Of a stretch of 64,000 bases of DNA, positions 56,595 through 64,000 are shown piece after piece (the stretch's first letter is position 1; each line of letters begins with the position of its first letter). The notes below the pieces were generated by a model. It had not been told where the DNA came from. It did not search any database and saw only the letters and a list, made by a program, of their open reading frames with translations. A program made the translations under genes and the position numbers. The stretch is from an uncultured Erysipelotrichaceae bacterium (lineage in GTDB: Bacteria > Bacillota_I > Bacilli_A > Erysipelotrichales > Coprobacillaceae): assembly GCA_900538465.1 (NCBI GenBank), contig UPXV01000005.1, positions 1-64,000 on the forward strand. The letters run 5' to 3'.

Positions 56595-57363
56595 TCTTTG
56601 CTTATTGTTTTTGTATTTTCCTTTATTTGTTATGGGATTTTTCTCTTTGAATAGTGCAAAATCTTTATCAAATTTTAGAGGTTTTTCATTGCGTTGGTAT
56701 GAATCTTTGTTTGGGAATACGCAATTATTGGATGCAGTTTTTGTTTCTGTAACGATTGCCATTATTGCTACTGTTGTTTCAACGATTTTAGGAACAATTA
56801 CGGCAATTGCTTTAACAAAATCTAAAAAAACAATTCGTACAGCAATCTTACAAGTGAATAATTTACCTATTATGAATCCTGAAATTGTTACAGCAATTTC
56901 ATTAATGATCTTTTTCTCATTTATTAGTATTGAAAAAGGTTATTTGACTATGTTACTAGCACATATTGCTTTTTGTACACCTTATGTGATTACGAATGTT
57001 TATCCAAAAGTGAAACAATTGGATGATAATTTGGCTGATGCAGCAATGGATTTAGGTGCAACACCTTTTCAAACTTTAATGAAAGTCATTCTTCCACAAA
57101 TTAAACCTGGGATTGTAGCAGGAGCATTATTGGCATTTACAATGTCTTTTGATGATTTTGTGATTTCATATTTTGTGAGTGGAAATGGTGTAGAAAATAT
57201 TTCTATTGTGATTTACAATATGTCTAAACGTATGAATCCAAGTATTTATGCATTATCAACAATTGTGTTGATTGTTATTTTGATTGTTTTATTGGTTGGT
57301 ACATTTATACCTTATTTGATTGTCAAAAGAAAAGGGGAGAAATTGAATGAAAAGATTAGCTAA
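56554..57363 (+). CDS. potC: spermidine/putrescine ABC permease PotC
   Basis: 269 residues with six membrane segments and the EAA loop DAAMDLGATPFQTLMKVILPQIKPG. The start is GTG 56554, eight bases after AAGGAGG in the potB tail; an ATG at 56521 would leave that site unused. Overlaps potD by 17 bases. Confidence 0.94.
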   Translation: MGKEKKYVRVLCISLCLLFLYFPLFVMGFFSLNSAKSLSNFRGFSLRWYESLFGNTQLLDAVFVSVTIAIIATVVSTILGTITAIALTKSKKTIRTAILQVNNLPIMNPEIVTAISLMIFFSFISIEKGYLTMLLAHIAFCTPYVITNVYPKVKQLDDNLADAAMDLGATPFQTLMKVILPQIKPGIVAGALLAFTMSFDDFVISYFVSGNGVENISIVIYNMSKRMNPSIYALSTIVLIVILIVLLVGTFIPYLIVKRKGEKLNEKIS

Positions 57364-58393
57364 ACTTTTATTGGTTGGAGTTATGGTTCTGACAACTTTG
57401 GTTGGCTGTGGCTCACGAAACTATAAATATACTTTAAGAGTTTTTAACTGGGGTGAATATGTTGATCCTGATGTGATTAGTGGTTTTCAAAAAGAGTTTG
57501 ATTGTAAAGTGATTTATGAAACATTTGATTCTAATGAATCTATGTATACAAAATTATTAGGAGGAAATAAATATGATATTATGGTTCCTTCTGAATATAT
57601 GATTGAAAGATTAATTAAAGAAAAATTGGTTCAAAAGATTGATTGGTCTTTAATTACGAATAAAGATAGTCTAGATAATTCTGTTTTAAATCAAAGTTTT
57701 GATAAAAACAATGATTATTGGGTGCCTTATTTTTATGGGAATGTTGGAATTGTTTATGACAAAACAAAAGTCTTGGAATCTGATTTAAACGCTGGTTGGG
57801 AAGTTTTAAGAAATCCAAAGTATAAAGGAAATATTTATATGTATGATTCTGAAAGAGATTCATTTATGGTTGCTTTAAAAGCTTTAGGATATTCTATGAA
57901 TACAACCAATAAAGAAGAAATTGAAAAAGCGTATCAATGGCTTGTGGAACAAAGAAAAACAATGGATCCAACATATGGTATGGATGAAACTATTGATGCT
58001 ATGAAAAATAGTGAAAAAGCTATGGCTGTTATGTATTCAGGAGATGCAGCAGCAGTAATTGCTGAAAATCCTGATATGAGTTATTATTTACCAAATGAAG
58101 GAACAAATGTTTGGTTTGATGGTTTTGTGATTAGCAAAGATTGTCAAGATACAAAATTAGCAATGGAATTTATCAATTATATGATTAGTGATGAAAATGC
58201 CTTAAACAATACTTTAGAGGTAGGATATCTCACATCTAATGTCAATGCAGCAAAAGAAGCTTCATTAAATGAGTTTAAAGGGAATATTGCTTATGGTATT
58301 CGTATGGAAAAAAATGATGAAGTCTTTGCTTATCAACCTCAAGAAGTGAAAGAAATGTTTAGTAACTACTGGACAAAGATTAAAGCACAATAA
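57347..58393 (+). CDS. potD: polyamine-binding lipoprotein PotD
   Basis: 348 residues. Lipoprotein signal with lipobox LVGC (Cys at about 21), then a periplasmic-binding fold with LRVFNWGEYVDPDVI (the PotD/PotF start), MVPSEYMIERL and a C-terminal EVKEMFSNYWTKIK. Delivers spermidine/putrescine to PotBC. Terminator follows. Confidence 0.95.
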   Translation: MKRLAKLLLVGVMVLTTLVGCGSRNYKYTLRVFNWGEYVDPDVISGFQKEFDCKVIYETFDSNESMYTKLLGGNKYDIMVPSEYMIERLIKEKLVQKIDWSLITNKDSLDNSVLNQSFDKNNDYWVPYFYGNVGIVYDKTKVLESDLNAGWEVLRNPKYKGNIYMYDSERDSFMVALKALGYSMNTTNKEEIEKAYQWLVEQRKTMDPTYGMDETIDAMKNSEKAMAVMYSGDAAAVIAENPDMSYYLPNEGTNVWFDGFVISKDCQDTKLAMEFINYMISDENALNNTLEVGYLTSNVNAAKEASLNEFKGNIAYGIRMEKNDEVFAYQPQEVKEMFSNYWTKIKAQ

Positions 58394-58398
58394 ATTTT

Positions 58399-58441
58399 AA
58401 AAAAAGTTCTCACAAAAAAATGTTGATGAGAACTTTTCTTT
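58399..58441 (+). terminator. terminator after potD
   Basis: AAAAGTTCTCA pairs TGAGAACTTTT with a 14-base loop, followed by T-rich sequence. Confidence 0.88.
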
Positions 58442-58484
58442 TTTTATATGCTCAAATTTTATTACATTTTTTTGTAAAAACCTC

Positions 58485-58513
58485 TTGCAATCAAATGCAA
58501 AATATTATATACT
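58485..58513 (+). promoter_or_regulatory. tRNA operon promoter 1
   Basis: TTGCAA (58485-58490), 17-base spacer, TATACT (58508-58513), 29 bases before tRNA-Cys. Confidence 0.82.
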
Positions 58514-58542
58514 ATTTGAGCAACAGAAAAAAGAGAACAAAT

Positions 58543-58617
58543 GGTTCCATAGCCAAGTTGGTAAGGCTACAGACTGCAACTCTGTCATCGTCGGTTCGAG
58601 TCCGGCTGGAACCTCCA
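58543..58617 (+). tRNA. tRNA-Cys (GCA)
   Basis: Acceptor GGTTCCA / TGGAACC, discriminator T, encoded CCA; anticodon GCA. Confidence 0.95.
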
Positions 58618-58623
58618 TCTGTT

Positions 58624-58712
58624 GCCCAGGTGGCGAAATTGGTAGACGCACAGGACTTAAAATCCTGCGGACCTTAAAATCCGTGCCGGTTCGACTCCGG
58701 CCCTGGGCACCA
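58624..58712 (+). tRNA. tRNA-Leu (TAA)
   Basis: Acceptor GCCCAGG / CCTGGGC, long variable arm, encoded CCA; anticodon TAA, reading UUA/UUG, the dominant Leu codons here. Confidence 0.95.
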
Positions 58713-58753
58713 TTTCTTAGTAAAAAGAAAATGAAAAAAATGTAAAAAAAGTG

Positions 58754-58782
58754 TTGCAATAGAACAGCGAATATGATATTAT
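58754..58782 (+). promoter_or_regulatory. tRNA operon promoter 2
   Basis: TTGCAA (58754-58759), 17-base spacer, TATTAT (58777-58782), 22 bases before tRNA-Arg. Same -35 as promoter 1. Confidence 0.78.
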
Positions 58783-58804
58783 TGAATGGCGCTGTTAAAG
58801 AGAT

Positions 58805-58881
58805 GCGCTAGTAGCTCAACTGGATAGAGTGCTTGACTACGGATCAAGAGGTTGTGGGTTCGATTCCTGCCTAGCGCGCCA
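58805..58881 (+). tRNA. tRNA-Arg (ACG)
   Basis: Acceptor GCGCTAG / CTAGCGC, encoded CCA; anticodon ACG (A34 presumably edited to inosine by TadA). Confidence 0.95.
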
Positions 58882-58905
58882 ATTGAGATTTAAAAAATTG
58901 AATAT

Positions 58906-58982
58906 CGGGAAGTAGCACAGCTTGGTAGTGCACCTGGTTTGGGACCAGGGGGTCGCAGGTTCAAATCCTGTCTTCCCGACCA
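58906..58982 (+). tRNA. tRNA-Pro (TGG)
   Basis: Acceptor CGGGAAG / CTTCCCG, encoded CCA; anticodon TGG. Confidence 0.95.
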
Positions 58983-58990
58983 TTTAAAAT

Positions 58991-59066
58991 GGGGCTTTAG
59001 CTCAGATGGGAGAGCGCCTGCTTTGCACGCAGGAGGTCAGCGGTTCGATCCCGCTAAGCTCCACCA
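58991..59066 (+). tRNA. tRNA-Ala (TGC)
   Basis: Acceptor GGGGCTT / AAGCTCC with a G-T pair (the Ala identity wobble region), encoded CCA; anticodon TGC. Confidence 0.95.
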
Positions 59067-59073
59067 TTAATGC

Positions 59074-59166
59074 GGAGGTTTACCCAAGCCTGGCTGAAGG
59101 GATCGGTCTTGAAAACCGACAGGGGATGAAAGTCCCGCGGGGGTTCGAATCCCTCAACCTCCGCCA
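59074..59166 (+). tRNA. tRNA-Ser (TGA)
   Basis: Acceptor GGAGGTT / AACCTCC, long variable arm, discriminator G, encoded CCA; anticodon TGA. Confidence 0.95.
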
Positions 59167-59186
59167 TTTCATAAAGTTTATAACAT

Positions 59187-59263
<77 letters not shown>

Positions 59264-59266
59264 AAT

Positions 59267-59343
59267 GGTCTGGTAGTTCAGTTGGTTAGAATGCCGCCCT
59301 GTCACGGCGGAGGTCGCGGGTTCGAGTCCCGTCCAGACCGCCA
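59267..59343 (+). tRNA. tRNA-Asp (GTC)
   Basis: Acceptor GGTCTGG / CCAGACC, discriminator G, encoded CCA; anticodon GTC. Confidence 0.95.
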
Positions 59344-59346
59344 TTT

Positions 59347-59422
<76 letters not shown>

Positions 59423-59448
59423 TTTACTTAAAAAACGATTCACTACAT

Positions 59449-59525
59449 GGCGGGGTAGCTCAGTTGGCTAGAGCAATCGGTTCATACCCGGTGGGTCGGG
59501 GGTTCAAATCCCTTCCCCGCTACCA
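59449..59525 (+). tRNA. elongator tRNA-Met (CAT)
   Basis: Acceptor GGCGGGG / CCCCGCT (G1-T72 wobble), encoded CCA, anticodon loop TTCATAC. Body resembles the Bacillus elongator tRNA-Met. Confidence 0.88.
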
Positions 59526-59534
59526 TTAAGCTAA

Positions 59535-59561
59535 CAAGTGGTGATCAACCACTTTTTATTT
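59535..59561 (+). terminator. terminator inside the tRNA cluster
   Basis: AAGTGGT / ACCACTT with a five-base loop and a T-rich tail, before the last tRNA. Only read-through or a separate start would give tRNA-Ile2. Confidence 0.82.
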
Positions 59562-59566
59562 TATCT

Positions 59567-59643
59567 GGACCCTTAGCTCAGTTGGTTAGAGCTATCGGCT
59601 CATAACCGATCGGTCGAAGGTTCGAGTCCTTCAGGGTCCACCA
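59567..59643 (+). tRNA. tRNA-Ile2 (CAT, lysidine type)
   Basis: Acceptor GGACCCT / AGGGTCC, encoded CCA, anticodon CAT. Body matches the Firmicutes isoleucine tRNA for AUA, where C34 becomes lysidine by TilS, rather than Met. The third CAT tRNA in the cluster. Confidence 0.85.
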
Positions 59644-59780
59644 AATTGTTATGATAAGTATAACTTCAAAAGAGGTTATATTTTTTATTTTTTCTTTTGC
59701 TTATTTCATGATATGATGTTTATAGTAATATTCACAAAATATTCATACCGATGTGTTATATTATGCTGGTAGGTGAGAAA

Positions 59781-62123
59781 ATGGAAAATATAGAGAATCT
59801 TGGACTTTCAACTGATGAAGTCAAACAAAGAGTCAATCAGGGACAAGTCAATATATCACAAGACAATATATCGAAAACAAAAAAACAAATTGTCCTTGAA
59901 CATACTTTAACATATTTTAATTTTTTGAATCTTTTTTTAGCAGGAATTATTATTTCAACTGGACGTTGGACCAACTTAACTTTTTTGGTTGTTGTTTTTG
60001 TCAATTCTATAGTTGGAATTTATCAAGAATTAAAAGTTAAAAAGATTATTGATCAATTAACAGTTGTCACTGTTAAGAAAGTTAAAGTCATTCGAGATCA
60101 TCAACAACAATTGATTGCGATAGAAGATTTGGTTGTTGATGATGTGATTTATATTGAAAATGGGAATCAAATTGGTTCTGATAGTGTTGTTTTGCTTTCA
60201 CGAGGTTTAGAAATTAATGAATCTATGCTGACTGGTGAATCAAAACCAGTGAAAAAAAACAAAGATGATGAATTGTTATCTGGAAGTTTTGTTGTTGCAG
60301 GGAGTGCTTATGCACGCGTGATTCGTGTAGGAAATGAGAATTATTCTACGCAATTGGTTCATAAAGCGAAACATAAAAATAAAGCGTCTTCTGAAATGAA
60401 AGACGCTATTGAAAAAATAATTAAAGTTTTAAGTATTGTGATTATACCTGTTGGTCTTGTTTTGTTTTTATCACAAATGTCTGCTTTTCCAAATGACCAT
60501 GCTTCTGCCATTGTGAAAACTGTTGGTGGAGTCATTGGCATGATTCCTGAAGGTCTTGTCTTATTAACCAGTCTTTCCTTTATTTTGGGTGTTGGAAAAT
60601 TAGCTAAAAAGAAAGCTTTAATTCAAGAAATGGAAGCTATCGAAGCCTTAGCACGAGTCAATGTTTTGTGTTTAGATAAAACAGGAACACTCACTACGGG
60701 TGAGTTAGAAGTCGATCAAGTGATTCCATTTGTTGAAGATACAACTGATATTCATGAAATTATGGGTGCTATGGCTTATTATTTTGATGATGTCAATGCG
60801 ACTCAAAAAGCTTTGCAAGATTATTTTACAAAACCTGAAAATTATATTGTTAAGGCAATGATTCCATTTTCATCACAACGAAAGATGCGTGCGATTGCTT
60901 TTGAAAATAAAGGGCAATATGTCTTAGGAGCACCAGAATTTTTATTAAGTGAGGATCACCCTGTTTTAAAAAGTGTAGAAAAGTATTCCCAAAAGGGATT
61001 GCGTGTTTTATTGCTTGGTGAAACTGATTTGGTGGATGATCACAATAATCAAATTGGGCAGGTGCAACCTTTGGCTTTGATTGTTATTCATGATTGTATC
61101 CGTCAAGAAGCGAGAGACACATTGGCATTTTTCGAAAAAGCAGATGTTGAGATTAGAATTTTATCTGGTGATAATCCAATGACTGTTTCTCATGTTGCTT
61201 TAGAAGCTGGATTAAAATATGGAGAACGTTATATTGACGCATCAACTTTGCCAGAAGATGAAGAAGAGTTAGAAAAGGTTGTTGAACATTATCGTGTCTT
61301 TGGACGTGTCAAACCTGAACAAAAACAACAAATTATCAAAGCTTGTCAAGCCAAAGGTTTGGTTGTTGGGATGGTTGGAGATGGTGTTAATGATGTTTTG
61401 GCTTTAAAAGATGCGGATTGTGGAATCGCAATGGCAGCAGGAAGTGATGCGGCGAAACAAGCAGCTCATATTGTCCTGTTGGATTCAAACTTTGCATCCA
61501 TGAAAGCTATCGTTAATGAAGGACGTGCCATTATTGCAGATATTGAACGTGTCAGTTCACTTTATTTAACCAAAACGATTTATTCGACTGCATTATGTTT
61601 GATTTTTGCAGCGTTACGCATGAGTTATCCATTTACACCATTACAATTGAGTTTGATTAGCGGTTTGGCTATTGGCATACCAAGTTTCCTTATTACACTA
61701 GAACGCTCATCACAGCTTTCGGCACAAGGATTTATGAAACATGTCATTACAACAGCTGTTCCATGTGCTGTGACTATGATTATTTATATGTTGGCAATTA
61801 GTTTGTTTGGACAATGGCTACATATGGATTTAAAACTTGTTTCTACTTATCAATTTTTAGTTGCTGGGTTTATTAGCTTTTTGGTTGTCTTTATTGTATG
61901 TATGCCATTAAATCGTTTGCGTGCTTATATTGCCACAATGATTACAATTTTGTTTTATTTAATACTATTGATTATGCCTGATTTCTTTGGAATTTATTCT
62001 TTATTCAATTGGTCAATGATATGGTTAATTCCAATTTGCGCAAGTTCTGTTTTTGTGATTGGAACTTTAAAAACTTTTATTCATTATCTTTATAAGTTAA
62101 ATGTCCAAAAGAAATATCACTAA
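59781..62123 (+). CDS. HAD-type cation P-type ATPase (CtpE-like)
   Basis: 780 residues. Actuator motif LTGESKPVK, transmembrane MIPEGLVLLTS, phosphorylated Asp299 in DKTGTLTTG, KGLRVLLLGE, and hinge GDGVNDVLALKDADCGIAMAAGSDAAKQAA. About eight to ten spans, with PEGL rather than the CPC of heavy-metal pumps. The overall plan is that of CtpE-like calcium-related ATPases; substrate is inferred, not proven. ATG 59781 follows AGGTGAG. The 3' end overlaps the convergent gene by 47 bases. Confidence 0.88.
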   Translation: MENIENLGLSTDEVKQRVNQGQVNISQDNISKTKKQIVLEHTLTYFNFLNLFLAGIIISTGRWTNLTFLVVVFVNSIVGIYQELKVKKIIDQLTVVTVKKVKVIRDHQQQLIAIEDLVVDDVIYIENGNQIGSDSVVLLSRGLEINESMLTGESKPVKKNKDDELLSGSFVVAGSAYARVIRVGNENYSTQLVHKAKHKNKASSEMKDAIEKIIKVLSIVIIPVGLVLFLSQMSAFPNDHASAIVKTVGGVIGMIPEGLVLLTSLSFILGVGKLAKKKALIQEMEAIEALARVNVLCLDKTGTLTTGELEVDQVIPFVEDTTDIHEIMGAMAYYFDDVNATQKALQDYFTKPENYIVKAMIPFSSQRKMRAIAFENKGQYVLGAPEFLLSEDHPVLKSVEKYSQKGLRVLLLGETDLVDDHNNQIGQVQPLALIVIHDCIRQEARDTLAFFEKADVEIRILSGDNPMTVSHVALEAGLKYGERYIDASTLPEDEEELEKVVEHYRVFGRVKPEQKQQIIKACQAKGLVVGMVGDGVNDVLALKDADCGIAMAAGSDAAKQAAHIVLLDSNFASMKAIVNEGRAIIADIERVSSLYLTKTIYSTALCLIFAALRMSYPFTPLQLSLISGLAIGIPSFLITLERSSQLSAQGFMKHVITTAVPCAVTMIIYMLAISLFGQWLHMDLKLVSTYQFLVAGFISFLVVFIVCMPLNRLRAYIATMITILFYLILLIMPDFFGIYSLFNWSMIWLIPICASSVFVIGTLKTFIHYLYKLNVQKKYH

Positions 62124-62655
62124 TTGTATTCATTAAAGAAATTAGACTTTTATGTGGTTTTAAAGTGTTCTCATATTGTGATTGCGTACAATGATAGAAA
62201 TCAAAAGGATGAATAAAAGGATGAGAAAAATAGATACCATAATGAAATGATAAATGCGATTTGTGTTCTTTTAAAGTTATATTCTTAGTTGCAATAACTT
62301 TTTCAAATAAAGCAATTGCATTTAAAATATCTTGTTCTTGAATATTGAACATAACGATAAAAAATGTATCATCATTATCGTGATAAAGATTGGCTTCGCC
62401 AAAATCAAAATACGTTTTTATGGTTTTTAAGATTCCTTCTGATAGTTTTATGTAATTTTGAGGATGAAGATGGTAAGACAAAGGATAAAAATGGTATTTG
62501 ATATAGATTCCTGTTAGAGTTTTTATGTCTTGAGGAAGTTCTAAATCTTTAAAAAAAGAATACATTATTTTTTCATCAAGTATGGTATGATATTGAAAAT
62601 CAGGATCCAAAATATGATGAGTTGTAAAAAAATCATGTTTGTTATAGATATGCAT
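62077..62655 (-). CDS. degenerate GGDEF-like protein
   Basis: 192 residues, AGGTGATT ribosome site on the minus strand. No membrane span or signal. YIKLSEGILKTIKTYFDFGEAN, then LYHDNDDTFFIVMF, then ATKNITLKEHKSHLSFHYGIYF follows the secondary-structure order of GGDEF domains, with HDNDD in place of GGDEF, so catalysis is unlikely. Rich in His/Tyr/Phe. It might bind nucleotide as a sensor. Moderate to low certainty of family. Confidence 0.5.
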   Translation of the reverse strand: MHIYNKHDFFTTHHILDPDFQYHTILDEKIMYSFFKDLELPQDIKTLTGIYIKYHFYPLSYHLHPQNYIKLSEGILKTIKTYFDFGEANLYHDNDDTFFIVMFNIQEQDILNAIALFEKVIATKNITLKEHKSHLSFHYGIYFSHPFIHPFDFYHCTQSQYENTLKPHKSLISLMNTISDISFGHLTYKDNE

Positions 62656-62767
62656 TGATAATCACCTGTATTTGTTATAACATAGTGATTCAAAGAAGAG
62701 ATGGATATATGAGAAAAAGAAAGAAAAATATTGAATTGTTGTTAAATTAGTCAAGAAAGGGATATAT

Positions 62768-64000
62768 ATGAAACTGAAGTTAAAAAATAAAAGGTTATTG
62801 GAATTTATTGGAATCATTGGAATGATTGCGATTGTGATAGTAGGAATATTTTTCTTTTTTCATTCATCGCGAATAAAATTTACATCACAAAGAGAAATTG
62901 AAATCAATTCTGTTGTTGATTATACACAATTTGTCAAAGAAATTAAAAATGGAGATTTAAAAAATTTGGTTATAGATAGTTCTAAAGTGAATGTGAAAAA
63001 ATTAGGGGAATATGAAGTTGGTTATCAATATGAAGATGATAAAGAAACTTTAAAAGTGAAAGTTGTTGATTCTACTCCACCTCAATTTGATGTTCAATCT
63101 CAAACCATTGCTTTGAATCAATCAATAGATCCAAAAGAATTAGTGAAAAATATTAAGGATGCTACAAAAACAACAGTTGCTTTTTCTAAAAGATACTCTT
63201 TTGACAAAGCTGGTAAGCAAGAGGTTGAAGTTGTTGTCAAAGATGAAGGTGGAAATGAAACACGTAAAACTGTTAAAGTCAATGTAGAAGAAGATAAAAA
63301 AGCACCTGAAATTATTGCTGGGAATGTCAGCGTCATTGTTGGCAGTCAAGTGGATTTAAAAGATTATGCCACAGCCAAAGATAATTTTGATACAGCCCCA
63401 CAATTAACTGTTGAAAAAAATAATTTTGATGCTAATAAAAAAGGCAATTATGAAGTGAAATATATTGCTAAAGATAGTAGTGGAAATCAATCTGAAAAGA
63501 CGATTACTGTTCAAGTTGTTGATAAAACTGATAAAAATGAAAAAGTTGTTTATTTAACATTTGATGATGGACCATCTCGTTATACATCATCAGTTCTTGA
63601 TATTTTAGATAAGTATAATTGTAAAGCAACTTTCTTTATTACAGGGATGAATTCAAGTTATCGTAAATATATTAAGATTGCTCATGACAAAGGTCATACA
63701 ATTGGACTTCATACATATAGTCATAATTATAGTAAAGTTTATTCTTCAACGGATGCATATTTTAAAGATTTAGAAAAAGTTGGAAATCTTGCTAAGGATT
63801 ATATTGGATTTGTTCCTAAATATATTCGTTTCCCAGGTGGTGGATCAAATACTGTTTCTAAAAAATATTCCAAAGGGATTATGAGTAAACTAACAAAAAT
63901 GGTAGAGGAAAAAGGATATATCTATTATGATTGGAATGCTGAAAATGGTGATGGATATAGTCATATGAGTCAATCAGAGATGTTATCAAGAGCAACTTCA
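62768..64000 (+). CDS. membrane-anchored polysaccharide deacetylase (NodB), partial at 3' end
   Basis: At least 411 residues, running past the window end. Short basic N-terminus and one membrane anchor (about 12-34), then two or three Ig-like/cadherin-like beta repeats (VKVVDSTPPQFDV, VKVNVEEDKKAPEI, VQVVDKTDKNEK), then the NodB domain. NodB motifs: TFDDGPS, HTYSHNY, RFPGGGSN and DWNAENGDG. Acts outside the cell on peptidoglycan or a surface glycan. AAAGGG before ATG. Confidence 0.92.
   Translation, partial: MKLKLKNKRLLEFIGIIGMIAIVIVGIFFFFHSSRIKFTSQREIEINSVVDYTQFVKEIKNGDLKNLVIDSSKVNVKKLGEYEVGYQYEDDKETLKVKVVDSTPPQFDVQSQTIALNQSIDPKELVKNIKDATKTTVAFSKRYSFDKAGKQEVEVVVKDEGGNETRKTVKVNVEEDKKAPEIIAGNVSVIVGSQVDLKDYATAKDNFDTAPQLTVEKNNFDANKKGNYEVKYIAKDSSGNQSEKTITVQVVDKTDKNEKVVYLTFDDGPSRYTSSVLDILDKYNCKATFFITGMNSSYRKYIKIAHDKGHTIGLHTYSHNYSKVYSSTDAYFKDLEKVGNLAKDYIGFVPKYIRFPGGGSNTVSKKYSKGIMSKLTKMVEEKGYIYYDWNAENGDGYSHMSQSEMLSRATS

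Overview
The window is a low-GC Gram-positive chromosome segment. Its housekeeping genes, strong AGGAGG-type ribosome sites, CIRCE operators, L19 and L21 leaders and Prp/RpmA pair are all Firmicutes (Bacillota) traits. Very AT-rich coding and the gene mix (gut-type peptidase/ABC bacteriocin exporter, L-serine dehydratase fused in one chain, potR-potABCD) suggest an Erysipelotrichia/Coprobacillaceae-like gut bacterium. That assignment is inference; no 16S gene is present. TGA is used as a stop, so the code is standard.

Region A (about 0.4-21.6 kb, nearly all + strand) is core informational biology: rpsP-khpA-rimM-trmD-rplS-lepB-rbgA-rnhB-dprA-topA-trmFO-xerC, a small gene plus a GNAT-toxin-like acetyltransferase, rplU-prp-rpmA-obgE, a DUF554 membrane protein, ruvAB, comEA-comEC-holA, a serine dehydratase and hemW.

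Region B (about 21.66-36.64 kb) is an accessory bacteriocin island. It sits between hemW and hrcA, two genes that are commonly close neighbours in Firmicutes. It starts with a LytTR response regulator and an AgrC/ComD-like histidine kinase. A LytTR-type direct-repeat operator and promoter follow, then a 15-residue Trp/Phe-rich peptide gene with Cys near both ends. Next come a C39-peptidase ABC exporter, a GyrI-like small protein and an HlyD-type accessory protein. Downstream lies a series of double-glycine precursor genes that share almost the same leader but have unrelated cores. Three are intact and two are decayed, each decayed copy having lost its ATG (now ATA). Small membrane proteins (likely immunity), two related membrane proteins that look like degenerate M50 proteases (one frameshifted), a divergent zinc-ribbon gene and transposase remnants are interspersed. 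A 196-bp exact repeat ends precisely at the Gly-Gly codons, so the leader behaves as a copied cassette. A second LytTR operator, with the same 39-bp spacing to its -10 box, precedes the third precursor gene. The simplest reading is a quorum-type circuit in which kinase and regulator switch on the exporter operon and at least one bacteriocin, with core diversification by leader duplication and decay.

Region C (36.6-58.4 kb) returns to core functions. It holds hrcA-grpE-dnaK-dnaJ under two CIRCE elements, rpmB (minus), Asp23-fakA, a DUF3298-type exported protein and a Cof phosphatase (both minus), an AEC transporter, recG-plsX-rnc, a LysM protein, an FMN-binding lipoprotein, pncB, tyrA, and a polyamine cluster potR-potABCD preceded by two copies of an AAACAWWWTGTTT operator-like site.

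Region D (58.5-64 kb) has eleven tRNA genes (Cys, Leu, Arg, Pro, Ala, Ser, fMet, Asp, Phe, Met, Ile2) with two promoters, a CtpE-like P-type ATPase, a convergent degenerate GGDEF-like gene, and a membrane-anchored NodB-type polysaccharide deacetylase that runs off the window end.
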